From the NCBI GenBank assembly GCA_948146395.1, contig OX411556.1, positions 33,509,056 through 33,573,055 on the forward strand: a stretch of 64,000 nt of DNA. The letters run 5' to 3'. The stretch's first letter is position 1, and each line of letters starts with the position of its first letter. Shown here piece after piece: positions 11,613 through 25,334 of this stretch. Made by a program: the position numbers and the translations under genes. The stretch comes from Fragum whitleyi (lineage: Eukaryota; Mollusca; Bivalvia; Cardiida; Cardiidae). The notes beneath the pieces were generated by a model, which was not told the origin of the DNA, did no database searches, and saw only the letters and a list, made by a program, of their open reading frames with translations.

Positions 11613-12330
11613 AATTGTACATCAGATTGAAGGCTACTTCTAATAGTCTTTTTTCTATTCGAAAGAAAATGCTTACAATTGTACTTCGAACATGTCCCAC
11701 ATTTGCGTTCTGGTGAAAGCTATTAGCCTACATTTAGACAAATTAATAATATCATTGAATAACATTGTCTGGGCGCCACGTGCGAGTTTTGGGATTGACA
11801 TTCTGTGATCTTTTCCGGCCATAATAAAGTATAGAATCATAAATAATATTACTTCCCACAAATGAGCCCATTTGGGAATACTCTTTGTCTACATAGAAAC
11901 ACTTGAGCTTTCAAGAGCAAGAATCTCTTATTTCATTTTTTCCGCACTTTCAATTGAATTGGTTAAATAAAGTTGTGATAAAGCCAGGGTTTCAAAGTGG
12001 GGTTTTTTTGCCTTTTCAGTAACCCAGAATTTGCTAGATTCAGCTTTTTGAATAAATTTATATGCTCTGTGGCATATAATAACATTTATTACAGGAAAAA
12101 AAAAAACATCCATTGTCAAGAAACATGAGTAGTTGTTGAAAGATTATTCAATTATCTGTACCTGGTGTATTTCATCAATTCACAAAAATATTTCTCTACC
12201 AAAAAAACATTTATATTTACTATTATTTGAAAGTTCATATAAAGCCGAGTGGGAAGTTTCGGATCGATATTCATCTAAAGGATGGGGGTAAATATAATGT
12301 CAACAAAACCGACTTCTATACTAGTACAGT
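11613..12330. other. No recognised feature
   Basis: AT-rich; only short chance frames. Confidence 0.4.
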
Positions 12331-12774
12331 TAACAACATCATGAAATTGACAAGATGTATGATTTTGAATGATTTTTTAATGAAATTGAATGAGTGTGTG
12401 GAGCAAGTTTTCAGTGGATCTAAAGGGAAGTAAATCAATATCGCAAATTTTGTTCAGGATGAACAAAATTAGCAATATTTATTACCTCCCTTTAATAAAA
12501 TATGCATACAAGTTCTATAAATAGCTCTCTATTTCTTCTAGAACCTTTGAGGCGTTAACAAATTCAATTATGTCATTGAAGGTGCGTCGTTTTCCTATTT
12601 ACATTTATTTTCAATATTGATGTTAATTGTATCTCTTTTAGTCATTTTGGAGCGTTTTTTGATCGATTTCAGTGAGTGGTTGGAATGAATAAATGGAGCG
12701 CTGAGCGAGCGAGTTAGAATGATTTTGATTGAGATGAATGTCAATTTCACGATGTAATTAACTGTAGTCAGTGC
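12331..12774. mobile_element. MITE family A, near-complete copy
   Basis: The termini are inverted: ACAGTTAACAACATCATGAA on the left and TTCACGATGTAATTAACTGT on the right. A central palindrome (AATTTTGTTCAGGATGAACA) sits between GGGAAGTAAATC and TTACCTCCCTTTAATAAA. It is highly similar along its whole length to 61508-61942. No open frame of interest. About fifteen pieces of this family lie in the window, making it the most frequent repeat seen. Confidence 0.85.
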
Positions 12775-13079
12775 CCATCTTACATTTTGTGTCCGTGCAA
12801 TTTAATCGACGAACATCGCTAGAAATCTAGATAATAAACTGTAACACCCTCTTTAATTTTTCCATATTTTTTTTCAAAATAATCTAAGACAAAAAGAGGC
12901 ACTGGAGGACATAAATCGTTCTACTGGCTTTCAATTATCGTATATTAAAAGGCCAAGAGATATGTCGTAAAGCTGATACTAGTGTAGGCTTATCTTAGAG
13001 TGGAAAAACCTTATTTTAAAGATATATAAGTTTTAATTCTTAAAAGGGAGAAAACCTTTATTTACAATAAAACAATACT

Positions 13080-14265
13080 ATAATAGCGTGAGAGAATGCC
13101 AATGTTTGGGGGGGGGGGGGGTGAAAAAATAAACCCCTTCCTGTCACACAAATATCTTTGGGCCAAACGAAATTCATTGGACAGCTTACTAGGAAATCTC
13201 CAAAAGAACCATCCTGCTAAGTTTAGTTGAAATTAGCCAAAATGGGTTGAGAGAAGATATTTATAAGAGTGAGAGCCCCGTCCTGCCTAGCCCATTTTAA
13301 CGGCCAATCAAAATTTCTATGGCAACTTAAGTAATTGATCACCCAAAAGATATCGGCCGAATGTTTGGGAGGAGACGATTTTTTTTTATAAAAACCGCCC
13401 TGCAACGCCCATATTTTGGGGTCTGTCCAAATTTCTTGAACAATTTAAGCTTCACCAAAGAAACATTAATGCCAAGTTTTGATGAAATTGTCTCAAAGGT
13501 TTGGGAGGAGATATTTTTTAAGATTTTATGGTGAAAATTGACCCGCCCTGCTATGCCCATATTTTGGGGATCGATCAAAATTTCTTAATCAATATACGGA
13601 AAGGGTCACGTAAGGAGATTGATGTCAGGCTTTGTTGTTGTTGTTTTTTTTTTTGAAATCGGCCAAAAGGTCTTGGAGGAGGTGAAATTCAAAGATTTTA
13701 CAGTGGAAAAAAAGCCTAGCCCTGCCACACCCATATTCGGAATGTTAATCATAATTTCTTGATTTGAGCAATTAAAATGTCTGAATTTCTTGAATAAGTG
13801 AGGAAATGGGTTGCCCAAAGAAAATTCAGGCAAAGTTTCATTGAAATTGGCCTGTTGGTGTGTAGGGGGAAGGGGGGCATTTTTAAAGATTTTGAAGGGA
13901 AGGTAAACACAATCCTGTCCATACTTTGGGGGTCAATCAAAATTTCTTGAAAAAACAAGGAAGTACCCCCCCTCCCCCCCCCCCCCCCCCCCGGCAGGAA
14001 TTTTCACGCCAAGTTTAATTGAAATCGGCCAATTGGTTTTGAAGGATATTTTTAAAGAATTTTTGGTGAAAATAAGCCCCGCTCTGTCATGCCCATATTT
14101 GGGTCAATCAAAGTTTCTTGAACAACTGAAAAGGGTCAACCAAATAACATTATGTCAAGTTTCCTTCAGATCGGCCCTTTGGTCTAGGAGGAGGTGTTTG
14201 AAGAATAAATCAACGTGCGGACGGACGCAAGACAAAGGTATGACGAAAGTTCGCTGAACTTGGAC
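13080..14265. repeat. Array of ~150-base imperfect repeats with G and C homopolymers
   Basis: Units share CCCATATTTTGGGG, TCAATCAAAATTTCTTGAAC, CCAAGTTTNATTGAAAT and GGAGGAGATATTTTTAAAGA. A G run of about 13 lies near 13109 and a C run of about 22 near 13971. A similar array forms the inside of the element at 58239-59066. The short frames in it on both strands are repeat-derived. Confidence 0.6.
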
Positions 14266-14619
14266 CGATTGGAGCTAAGATATGAATAATTGCTGACTCA
14301 TTCAGAAGTGGTTATGGATTGCACAGCTTTCAAAAAGAAAATAAGATATTAAAGCTTTCAGTTTCAGAATGTGACTAATCCCCCCCCCTCCCAAATCACT
14401 TTTTCCATAACGAAGTGCCATAAATGAATGGTGTGTTTGCTTCACAATTTCTTCACCTCTGTTAACTGTCAATGGACCGTTAGCAAAATAGCACATGCAC
14501 ATATCTGCTAGGTAGTAAGCGTATTTGTAATTTAAATCCGTTTGTTAGTTGCTGAGAAATTGAGCGGACACGAAAAAGCTATACGAAAAAGCTATATACA
14601 GAAAAGTTTCAAGTTCAAG

Positions 14620-15560
14620 TGGAGGTAAATCAACAAGTAATTATGTTTGGGTCCTAAAGATTTCAGAAGCACCAGCTTACATTACCAGCTACATGTACAA
14701 ATGTTTAAATTTCTCTTCAGGACATGGAATAGTTCAGGAAAATAGCGAGATAATAAATTCTTAGTGAAAGTAACAAAATCAAGGGGAGAAAATTCAGAAA
14801 CCAAGGATCGAATGCGCTCCAAAATGTTAGGTGCACTACTTCATATGCAAATTCTCAGTATGTATAAATTTCAAGTCAGTGCGTGCAATAGTGTAGGAGA
14901 AATGCACCTTACAATGGTAATTTAGTGAAGCATATGTGACCAGTCACGCGATAAGGGACCATATGTGTACGAGCACGTGGTGCGTAAAGTGTCAACCATA
15001 GTCAGACTACGCGGATTGCGCAGATTGACTTTTCGCAATAAGCTTATTCTCTGAATCAAGAATGCTCAATCCACCTTCCAGTGGAATAATTTTTGAAATG
15101 CGACTTCTGTTTGACATATGCTGGACCAAATCTCTTTTTCGAATACTTATTTTACAGAGTTCCTAGATGGCTCTTTCTTGCGTGACTTGTCACATATTTG
15201 TTCATGAAGGAGATGTCTCAGCATCAAATGATAAAAAGGGCTTCAAAATGCTAGTTGCACAATTCATATGCAGATTCACATTATATATAAATTTCAAGTC
15301 AATGCTTGCAATTGTATAGGAGAATTGCTCCGGAGAACTGCAATTAAATGAAATTCACATGTTCAAGGGGAAATAATTCATCACACAATCATAGTAGGTC
15401 TTCAAAATGTTAAGTGCTCAACGTCACATGCAGATACACATTATGTTAAAGTTTAAAAGCTGTAATGGTGTTTGAGAAAACTTCCAGATAAAGAAATGAT
15501 ACAGATGGACCACCGACCGACCGGCAAGCTGATTCCTACATGTACGACATACCCGTCAAA
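14620..15560. repeat. Dispersed repeat with a nested MITE
   Basis: Segments containing AAAATGTTAGGTGCAC, CATATGCA, TATAAATTTCAAGTCAGTGC and AGGAGAAATG recur about three times (14820, 15245, 15405), ending in a GACCGACCGGCAAGC segment. A family E MITE at 14932-15198 splits it. Confidence 0.5.
14932..15198. mobile_element. MITE family E copy
   Basis: CATATGTGACCAGTCACGCG on the left faces GCGTGACTTGTCACATATTT on the right. The inner GGACCAT and AGATGGCTC are also kept. It is longer than the copy at 10857 and similar in outline to 57100-57367. Confidence 0.7.
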
Positions 15561-15599
15561 CATAGTTTAGAGGGGGTATAATTAAGAAAAAACGTCTCA

Positions 15600-15850
15600 C
15601 AGTTAAATCACATGTACTTCCTGTACAAACCTCTTCATCAAGCATCAAGGACTTCAAAGGTGTCTGAGATAACATAAACATAAACATTCTGATCAAGTTT
15701 CAAAACATTTCAACCATAAATGTGGTCTCTAGTGCACACAACATTTTGGTAGGATTTGAACCCTTGACCCCGATTTTGACCCAGCAAGATCCATTTCGAC
15801 CTAAGATTTTTTAGCCAAAAAATGAAGTCTCTAGAGTGCACCCAAAAGAG
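15600..15850. repeat. Short array of ~150-base repeats
   Basis: It shows CATTCTGATCAAGTTTCAAA, CTCTAGTGCACACAA and GACCCCGATTTTGACCC, the same unit as the array at 23740-24600. Confidence 0.5.
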
Positions 15851-15989
15851 AAATAAATATTTTACAACCATTGCTTTTTTAAAAGTTCAAAATGTCTTCG
15901 GTTTTAGGTTTTCATACAGAATAAGTCAGCAAATTTTATGTGGACTGTTTTTATAAAACTAAAACTTAGCATAAAAGTATGAAAAGCAT

Positions 15990-16125
15990 GGAAAACACTA
16001 TGAAATCCGGATTCTTTAATTCTGTCCATTGATTACATTGATTGTCGAGGAAAGGAAATGAGTCTAGAATATCATCTTTAATGAAATCGTTGTAATAAGG
16101 TGAATGAGTATGGTATTGATATTCT
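15990..16125. repeat. Single piece related to the 3400-5630 block
   Basis: ATTCTGTCCATTGATTACAT, GGAAATGAGTCTAGAATATC and AAGGTGAATGAGTATG match the right third of the triplicated block, so that block is itself part of a dispersed family. Confidence 0.55.
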
Positions 16126-16209
16126 TTATTTTTAGATGGACGTGATTAATAAGGAGACATTGAATAACAAGAAATACACGCCGAGGATGACAAAGTTTTG
16201 CTCGACTGG

Positions 16210-16865
16210 AATCGCCACATGATCACCAGAAGAAACATTAATTTGCTTTAAGTTTAATTTAAGTAAATGAAGATTCTACCAACACTTATAAGTAGTAAAA
16301 TAAAGTTCTAGATATAATTCTTGTATATTTAAGAAAGTAGGTCCAGGTCAAATCTGGTTCAAATATTCAACAGGATGATAGAATCAAAGAAAATCAACTA
16401 CCTTTATTTCATGATTTAATACCGTCCTAGACTCTAAAATTCAATATATAAGAAAGTAGGTCAAGGTCACGGCGAGTCAAAAGTTCAATATGTTTCCAGG
16501 ATCTAATTCACTATTTTAAATAGTACGAAATAATTCATTTTTTAAGAAAGTAAGTCAAAGGTTATAGTCAGTGTCAACGGTTCTACTGGGTGCAAGAATA
16601 AAAGACAATCACCAACCAACACTTAAAAGTAGCTAAATATATTTCTTTACCTAATAATTCAATATTTTAAAAGTAGGTCAAAGGTCAAGATCGATGTCAA
16701 ACATTCAATTTGATGCCTCAATCAGAGACAACCATCTTCCCACTATCATTAATGACTTAATACAATCCTAGACCTAATGATTCAATTCTAAAGAAAGTAG
16801 GTCAAATGTCAAAAACTGGGCAAAGGTTTCAACATGCTGCAGTCATCCTTAAGCAGATGAACCAA
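16210..16865. repeat. Array of ~110-base repeats
   Basis: AAGAAAGTAGGTCAAAGGTC and TTTAATACNNTCCTAGAC recur about six times with AATCAAAGACAATCA between. A larger array of the same unit is at 30200-31735. Confidence 0.7.
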
Positions 16866-17170
16866 ACACTTAAACTTGCACAGATAGCTAAAGATAAAGA
16901 TTTTTGCGCTGATCTAAGATCTTATCTGCCTTAACAAAACATACAATGTAAGTATATTTAATTTTCAGCACTTAATCATATTTCCATTGTTGACATTAAT
17001 TTGAGGAGGCAAGATGGGATGAGTTGCAGATGATTATCTTACATTTTAATGATTAGAACCCCCTTGTAGATATTTAGGAAACACCTTCGGATTATCACAT
17101 TTAGAGTTGCGATGTCAACACCTTTGGCACTAGAAAAAAAGCAAGAGACGAGGAACAAAAACATCGCTGA

Positions 17171-17234
17171 TGGGGGACCAAAACCTCGTAACTACAGATT
17201 GAATAAGCTGGAGTTACGAGGTTTTGACCCCCAA
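17171..17234. repeat. 64-base palindrome
   Basis: GGGGGACCAAAACCTCGTAA pairs with TTACGAGGTTTTGACCCCC across a ~20-base loop. Confidence 0.65.
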
Positions 17235-17339
17235 CTAACGATATCAATCAAAACTACTTCATATCCAACTTTGGTTGACGGGGGTGAGAATGGGGTGTTA
17301 AGGTCAGTATGTACGTGACCTTCTTTTCCATCACGGCCG

Positions 17340-19295
17340 ACTGAAATGCGGTTTAACTCTGACACACATTGATGCTTAAGGTTCTCCTCAATATCCTCGA
17401 GTGAAACACAGAAATGAGGTTCTTATGACTGATTCATTGAGGAATTAAGATAGTTCTCAAAATCAATATTGAAAAGGTGTTATGTTCCACGAGGTTTAAA
17501 TTTAATGCATTTCGTGACCCATTTGACAAGGCTCTTGTATCTCATGCAAGTAACATACTTTGGGTTCTCTATGAAACGTCGTAGCTTTTTTGTAATAAAT
17601 ATACAACTTAAGTACTTCATTACTATTTGGTAAATATGACTTTTCATGTACTAAGACTATATCTTCTTGTGTATATAGAAAGGATTTTGTTATAATGTAG
17701 CATGTATAATCTGGCTTTCCAGTCAGATTTAAGTCAGATTTTCATTTTTTTCAGTTTGTAACAAAAGTACATGTAGTTAAATTAGTAGTATGTGTTGTTA
17801 GGTGTTCATCAAATATGGTAAAGTTATCATTCCTGAAAGTCAGAATTTCATTTTATTCATTTAGAATTTTGGTTAAATCAATATTATACTGTATTGGTTG
17901 ATCAGCGTTGGTCAGTTTAAGGTATCTCTAAGTCAGATGTTATAATTTCATTTAAGTTGTAGCAAAACTCGGTAATCATTAGTATGTTGTGTTAATAGTT
18001 CATCGTGTATAATAATGTTATCATTATCTTAATTCAGATTGTTATCATTTTAAGTAAATTCGTATCAAAAATGACTAAAACGTTACACTGTTTGATTAGT
18101 AGGTCTTTGTGTATCGTCAAGTTATAATCGTATAAAGTCACATTTTCATCCTTAGTCCATATTTGGCCCATTAGAATACTTTGTTTCTCACCGCCAAAAC
18201 ACGTATAAAATGCGTCTTTAGAGAAAAACGGACTTCTGAAAAGAAAACCTCGAAACATTAAACAAACAAAATGTTGCTGAACCAACCACTTTGGTAGATA
18301 TTTGTAGTAAGACATCGATCATAAAATTTACAGGCTAAGAGATTTTTTTTGTGTGTAGATTATCTGATTTTCCTCTACTTGTCTGTTTGTGTCATACGAT
18401 GTAAATAAACAAGATGACCGATCATTCAGGTTAGTAGACCTTTAAGGGATTATTGCCATTAACCGTTCACCGCTTAAAAAATTAAATACAATGAAATATT
18501 TTGATGAAATTTGACAGCTGAAAGTGATCGCTTAAAACGAGTGACCATTAGGACAGATTTGACTGTAATTATTTCACAAGTTGTAATTATTTCACAGGTG
18601 TAACAAAATACGTGTGAAATAATAATATTCAACAGAATTATTTCACCACCGAGACTTATGTTGTATAGTAATGCTTACAAGATACACGATGATAGATTGA
18701 CATCAAGGTTTTATAAGATTTTTTAATTGGTAATATGAACCTTACTAGGGATAGGTCTTCCCTATTTCCTTTATAATTCTGTCCAATGTCTCGGAGATTT
18801 GATTACTTTTATTATCTTGTCGGTGTCTTGATAAATCATATAACTTCACCGGTGTATATCTTTATCTAACTATGTTTATAGATGGCGTTGTCATATTTTT
18901 TATCGAGAAACGGCGTATTTTCGGTAACCAGGTGTTGATTCATTCTTTATCAAATTCGACTCTGATCAGTCTGTGTATATTGCGCAGTCCGAACTAAGTC
19001 GGTACTCTTTACAATTTTCAGACGGGTCACATTTGTTTATAAACTGCTCGCTCTATAAACTAGACAGGAATATCGTTGGGACAATATTGTTGCAAATTAA
19101 CATCGGCAGATTTCTATTATTCTTTATGCACCAGACATGACAGAATTTATTGTCAGTATTATTGAGTAGACTGCATTGTATCAGATTATGACACGTGCCA
19201 ATATTGAGATTGCACAAATCCTACTTAACAATTACATTGCCCACCATCTATGCAGTACTATGAAGCTAATTAAAGCTTTGAAATTATAGATGCAC
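17340..19295. other. No recognised feature
   Basis: AT-rich sequence. A 93-codon minus-strand frame (18315-18034) has no motif I recognise and no splice or promoter support, so it is not called. Confidence 0.4.
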
Positions 19296-19298
19296 ACT

Positions 19299-19714
19299 TC
19301 TTTAGTGCTTTTCGGTGATTTATCGAGAAATAGAGGTAGAATATCACTTAATAATCTCACCGCAAAAGCTGTGAAATTATCAAAAACATTATACGCTGCT
19401 TTTGTGCATTTCATCCTATTTGACGTCATCTATGCGGGACGAAAAAAGTGACGTCACAATGAACGTTGCAATCATGGTCAAAATGACGCGCTTTACGAAA
19501 ATATCTCCTATAAATATCACATTTTGTCTCATTTTTGCAATAAAGAAATAGAAAAATCGTTTGTTTTCGATTTAGATCGATTAATATTTCATTTCGTGAA
19601 CAACAAAAGCTATATTGTCACTCGTGGCTCCACCACTCGTGAAAATACAGCTTTTGTTGTTCACCCAATGAATATAAATCGAGCTTACACTGAAACAAAC
19701 GATTGACCTCTATA
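19299..19714. mobile_element. Foldback MITE family B, copy 2
   Basis: It has the same order as 8480-8902: CGGTGATTTATCGAGAAATA, the CRE-like pair (TGACGTCATC, TGACGTCACA), then the long hairpin with CACTCGTGGCTCCACCACTC at its loop. A 60-codon frame inside is repeat sequence. Confidence 0.75.
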
Positions 19715-19719
19715 TCATG

Positions 19720-20850
19720 TAAATTAGCTAAATGTAATTTTGGAACTACTGTCAATGCATGGAAACATAAAATATATTGAAACTCGAATTTTGTCTGATT
19801 CTTTTTTATGGGAGGTTGAAAACATAAATAAAATGAAATTTATATCGTTTATACAAAAATATTCATAAAAAACATTATTGGTAACATTAATACTAACAAA
19901 AAATGAAGACATAGATACATAGAACTACCTAAGGTAAACACTTAGCAGTTCATAATAAACAGTCTTGTTAGAAATGAGAAGCAAGACAAACATTGGGATA
20001 GTCAGGAAATCAATTGTTTACAAGTAACACTCTTATTCTTTAATTTCAATTCGGCTTGAATATAATTGACGTATGAATTTTTTTTCAATGGATATCAAAT
20101 TGAGCAAGTAAAACAGACGCATTGTCGTTTAATGGAATTGTTTCTATAATTCCGGCAACAGAGCTTAAATACAATTGGTACGTCTCTCTAGAAAATCTGA
20201 CACATTTTCAACTGAATTTGTAATTGTATCATATATATAACAGTGTCATTCAGGTAAAATTTGGTAAATTAAAATAATAAGCTGAATATATATATTCATA
20301 CTAGAAATCATCTGTAATACAGGAAAAACGGCATAAGTGACAATACAATTGGCCCTATCCATTAATTCTTGAAATGCATTATTTGTTATTTATAAAATAA
20401 GGAAAAGTATATTTTCATCCAAAAAACTTAATTTGTTCCTCTATAAAAATCTCAATTTAAAGGCTAAACAAAGTAAGTGGGAAAATTGGAAAAAAGAGTG
20501 CTTGCTCCAAGTAATTTCTCTTTTCTGTCAAGGATTTAAACAATATTATTCGTTACGTTATTTTTTTCAATTTAAACACACTTTGAAACATTATCTGCAA
20601 ACACTATACGGAATAGTCTAAGTTCTTTTGGTTTGTAGAATCGTTGAAAGCCAACAAAAATATAATTTATCATGCAATGAAGCCTGTATTTACATTATAG
20701 GACCCATTAAAGGACATGATATCAGACTGAATTATTATAAACAATTTGCATACACTTTCACCTGAATTTCTTTGATTTTTTAAGGGTTTATTATAATTAA
20801 GCGCTGAAAAATGATTGCATGATATATAGGGACTATATCCATGTAATGTT
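19720..20850. other. No recognised feature
   Basis: AT-rich; short chance frames only. Confidence 0.4.
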
Positions 20851-20854
20851 TCAT

Positions 20855-21410
20855 TGAAATCGGCACAATGGTTTTAGAGGAGGGTGCTTTGTGAAAGGAC
20901 TTGTCCCAAGCAATCATCATGTCAATTATGAAGACTAAATCACATATCAATCAAAAGTTATGGACAATGTTAAAGTTTTTATAATGATAAATTGTGACCT
21001 TACATTAATCATATTGACCTTGACAGACAACCTTGACTTTTGCATTCACTAAAGGGTCTTAACGCAAGCAATGCACATGTGAAATATCAAGGCTATATCA
21101 CCTTCCTATCCATACATGGCTAATGTTAAAGTTTTAATTTTTCACAAATGTGACAATGAAAAATGACCTTTCCCTATAGCCTTTTTCACAAATTTGACCT
21201 TAAAAATTGACCTTGACTTTACATGTGACCTTGAGCTTGGTATCAACAGAGAGCTCTTGTCCAAAGCAATCATCGTTTGAAATATGAAGGCTGTATCCCT
21301 TACCATTCAAAAGTTATGGCCAATGTTTATGTTCTCTTTGGACAAATGGACAAACAGAGTAACAGACAAACAGACAGGCAAAAAACAATACACTCCAGAT
21401 ATGTCGATGC
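20855..21410. repeat. Dispersed repeat with GACCTTGACTT motifs
   Basis: CAAGCAATCATCATG, AAAAGTTATGGACAATGTTA and TGACCTT phrases recur two to three times. It ends in ACAGACAGGCAAAAAACAAT and CGATGCGGGGCATGAAAA. The layout fits a degenerate non-autonomous element; no protein domain seen. Confidence 0.45.
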
Positions 21411-22004
21411 GGGGCATGAAAATTAGCCTTTTCATATACAAATATGTTTTATATTTAAATGTATGCGAACATGATTTGCAGAGTTGATCGACATTATGAG
21501 TAAAGATTCCATTTAAAACTACCATTTAGTTATGATCTTGTTCATGGTCACAGGTCAAGGTAAATCATCAAAATGGCTAAGTTAAGGCATTCTCTTTTAG
21601 TTGTGGACGGGTTTAAAATTAACAAAACACTACTTTTCTCCATGGTGTGCTAAAAATCCTTAATATAGTTTCTTAAACAATTAAGTATTTTGGACATATT
21701 TATGTTTAAAACATTATCATGGTAATAGAAATAAAGGACTATATTTTAAAATAATTGAATATATTTTGTTATTTATACATTGTAAATAATTGCTATAATC
21801 TAAAAGTGAAATATTAAACTCCCAATAACCTTTCCCGTTTAAATTTCCAAAAATCTAAGAGCTCAGGTAACGATTAGTGATCGGATTGGTAACCGAGATC
21901 AACGTTACAATATTTTACGTATGTGCTGAGTAATAGGTAGCGAGAAAAATAACCTTTCCTTGATATAAGGGGACGGGTCTTTTCCATGTGTATTTTTTAT
22001 TCTT

Positions 22005-22247
22005 ACCGTATGAGCCTTTGCGTGAGATTTCCAACAATTTCAAAAAGGTGCAAAGTAAAGACTCTGACCAGCCTGTGCAACCGCAATCTTACCAGAGTCT
22101 TCACTATGCGTTTAGTAGATACTTAAGGTCTCAAAGTTTCTGTAGACCATCAGGTAACTTTATATTATAGTGTCCGGGTGACTACGCTACTTAATTTTTG
22201 GAACTTTGGAACATTTCAAATTGTTGGAAATGTCACGCACAGGCTCA
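22005..22247. mobile_element. MITE family F copy
   Basis: TGAGCCTTTGCGTGAGATTTCCA on the left is answered by GGAAATGTCACGCACAGGCTC on the right. Confidence 0.7.
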
Positions 22248-22799
22248 TATATGAGTATTAAGGATTCTATTAACCGTATGTCGCTTATTGATGTAAAAAA
22301 ATGCCATGCGTTTAAGTTGTGATATGTTTTTTATACACTTGGTCAATGTTTTAACTACACCGTTTTTATATCCGGAGTATTCTCACATACATCAACCGAT
22401 TTCTTTGAAACTTTTGCTAAGGCAATCCCACTCAATAGACTTTTGATAATTGCTAATTGTAACAGTGTTTTCGTTGCTTGTTTATACAGAGGAGCTTGGA
22501 AACAGCAATGGCTCACGTGCATCCTTGGTTGTTTTTTCAGTAGTAAAGTTAGATAAGCAATATGTAGCCTGTCGATTAAGAGTCCGAAAAATCAGACAAA
22601 TACTGTTCTAATATCAAAAGAAGACAGAGAAAAGACTATCGATCTGGTCTGAGGTTGCTCCACTTGCTTATGGGTCGCCAGTCGAAAAGGATCTGTTAAG
22701 GTTATAAAGTTATATTATTCGACGAAACTTCTGCTCATATTAATAAGGCGATAGTTTTGTCAAAACCATCACAATTCCAAGATCTTGACTCTCTTGAAA

Positions 22800-23065
22800 T
22801 CCTGTGCAGACAACTGACGTACAGCCATAGGTAGAGCGTTTGTCTGGAATCATAGTGTCAGCATTTTAACTCGACTGTGGGGTTCATACTTAAATATGAT
22901 TTAATTGTTCATTTGTCTCTCGCTGATAGGCAAACATTGGTCTGGGTTGATCAAGACATTGGAGGATCGGATAGTGTATTGTTGTTGTACTAGGGTAAGG
23001 AATGCCAGGAACTCATAATTCGGTGCTTTACGCGCCTGTAATATGGCTGTATACAGTTAATTCAC
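22800..23065 (+). mobile_element. Diverged SINE with traces of the tRNA head
   Basis: An A-box-like AGCCATAGGTAGAGCGTTTG is followed by TGTGGGGTTCATAC in the B-box place, then TGTCTCTCGCTGATAGG and CCAGGAACTCATAATTCGGT from the body. It is older than the copy at 44948. Confidence 0.5.
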
Positions 23066-23739
23066 CACTTGACTCTTTAAAAGCTATAGATTGAAAATCG
23101 CTCTGGCAAATGTGGGTGGGTGGGGTAACTGAAATATCCAAAAGGGATAGTCATGAAAAAACTTTTTGTTATCAGGAAAAGGGTCAAATCCGACCACTGG
23201 CTGCTTCATAACTTTACACTCTCTCGGACACAATGTTGTCAACATTTAAAGTGAATACATGAAGTTCGAACATGACACTGTGTCTTTGTTAATTTGTCTT
23301 TCGATCCCTGGGTAATTAAAGTGCTTAAAACTGCGACGAATCTGGAAGCTTTGGAAATTTCAGATTACGCCATATTTAAAAAGTGGTTATCCTGTGTATT
23401 TCATGCAAATTTTATACTCTGGTCCTTATTTCTAAAGAAATTATACAGACATTTCCGATCGGTGTAGTTAGAACATTGGGGTAGTGTATATATATATATA
23501 TATAAATTGTAAAGTTTAAAGATGGATTGAAAACTAGAAATATCATATAAATCATTCGCTACAAGGCATTGAATCGTCCGAGAAATATTTTGAAAGAAAA
23601 CTGGTTTATCTGGAGTTAGGACGTAAACATTTATCAAAAGGAACCTATTGTCAGAAAGGGTAATTCTAAACTAATGATAAATTGACCGTTAGTATTTTTT
23701 CCATTCTTCGAATTTCATTTTTGTGGTTTTACTACGTGA

Positions 23740-24600
23740 TATTATGTAGACAAACATTTGACCAAGTTTCAAGACATTTAAGCAAAAAAAAAAAAAAAAT
23801 GCCTCTAGAGTGCACACGAGGCATAACTAAGATTTTATCCATTGACTTCGTTTTTGAGGTTTGACCCTTGCCCTGATTTCACTTTATCCTATTCTAAACT
23901 GGATATCATGTAGACCGACATTCTGACCAAGATTCAAGACATTTGAGCAAAAGATTTGGATTAAATAGTACACGCATGGTAATTCTACATTTGATCCCTT
24001 CATCCTATTTTTGACGTCATTTGACTCCAATTCAAACTCGACCGAGATATCATATAGGCAAAAAAGATGAGTGCACAAAATGATTTACTAAGATTTGACT
24101 AATTTGACCTAGCTTTTTTACCCGCTTTGATCCAATTTCGAAATTTGGCCGAGATTGTATCTATCAATCTGAACGGCTTTCAAAGTATGACAGCAAAAGA
24201 TGAAATGTTTTTGATGTTTGATTTGAACCATTGACCTTGATTTTGACCCCACATGAGCCATTTTGGGCTTGTCTGAGATTTTCTAGTTTCAAGAGTAATC
24301 TATCCCTTGGAATGCACACACTGTCTTTTTAATTGACGCCATTTCTGCCCTTTTGACCCATTCTCGAAATTATCGGAAATATCATTTAGACACAGCTTCT
24401 AATTAAGTGTCAAGATGTTTGAGGAAAAAGTGGCCTCTAGAATGCAAAAAAGTTTTTTTTCTAAAATTCAACCTAATATTTTAACTCACATTTCTCGAAC
24501 TTGTCTGAGATATTATGTACACAAATAATCTGACCAAGTTTCAAGACATTTGAGCAAAAAAATGTGGCATCTAAATTGCACAGAATGTACTTGTTGATGA
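23740..24600. repeat. Array of ~150-base repeats
   Basis: GACCAAGTTTCAAGACATTT, GAGCAAAAAATG, GCCTCTAGAGTGCACACGA and long runs of TTGACC-type words recur about five times. Confidence 0.65.
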
Positions 24601-25242
24601 TGGACGGTGCCAAATCTCTTATTGTTTAGGTGATATTACAAAAAAACTACAGAAGGCGTCGTTCTACAAATGGTATAGTGGAAGAATATTGACCTAAACC
24701 TGACCTTTGTGATTTAAATAAATTAAATACCGGTCGTTTCTCCTCGGTAAAACACGACTTATCTGCGGAATCCAAACGTAAAGTTGGAGTGCACGTGTAA
24801 GCTTTGTTAACCCGTTATCGCACATGCTGTTCACTGTAACGGCGATATTTGGTTACCCTCATGAACTTGTGAATCAATAAAATGAGATTCTTATTTAAAA
24901 ATCTCTAGATGCGGGTGAGAAAAATATGAATTTTAAAATTTCTTTAAATCGGTTTTGGATGGAAATGTAATGAAATCCTCTCTCTCAGTCGCATTAATTG
25001 TTTTTGAAATCGAATCGTCTGCAACATAACTAGGCGCCCCGTATATAGGTAAACTACTAACACCACCATACCTGTAATTTGTGCAGTATAACGGAATGTC
25101 CTTGCTTGATCGTCACGTGCCGAAGTATCTTCGGAATTTATTCATGTGCCTAATTATTTATTCTGCATAAAGTTCAGGTTCAAGTTAATATGCGCCCGCT
25201 ATATGCTTCAAATGTACACATTGTATGCGTAATCTATGTATA

Positions 25243-25334
25243 TGATAGAAAATGGGTGCCGTTGTTTACGGGAAATAGACACGGGCGTCAGCGAGTGTCT
25301 ATTTCCCGTATACCGCGGCACGATATTTTCTATC
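25243..25334. repeat. Palindrome with ~40-base arms
   Basis: GATAGAAAATGGGTGCCGTT pairs with GGCACGATATTTTCTATC, and GGGAAATAGACAC with GTGTCTATTTCCC, around CGGGCGTCAGCGA. Confidence 0.7.

Noticed and set aside
16139..16254. Short frame EDDKVLLDWNRHMITRRN with an acceptor-like site before it
   Set aside because: It looks protein-like by eye, but it is only 27 codons, the acceptor is not in phase with it and no neighbouring exon was found.
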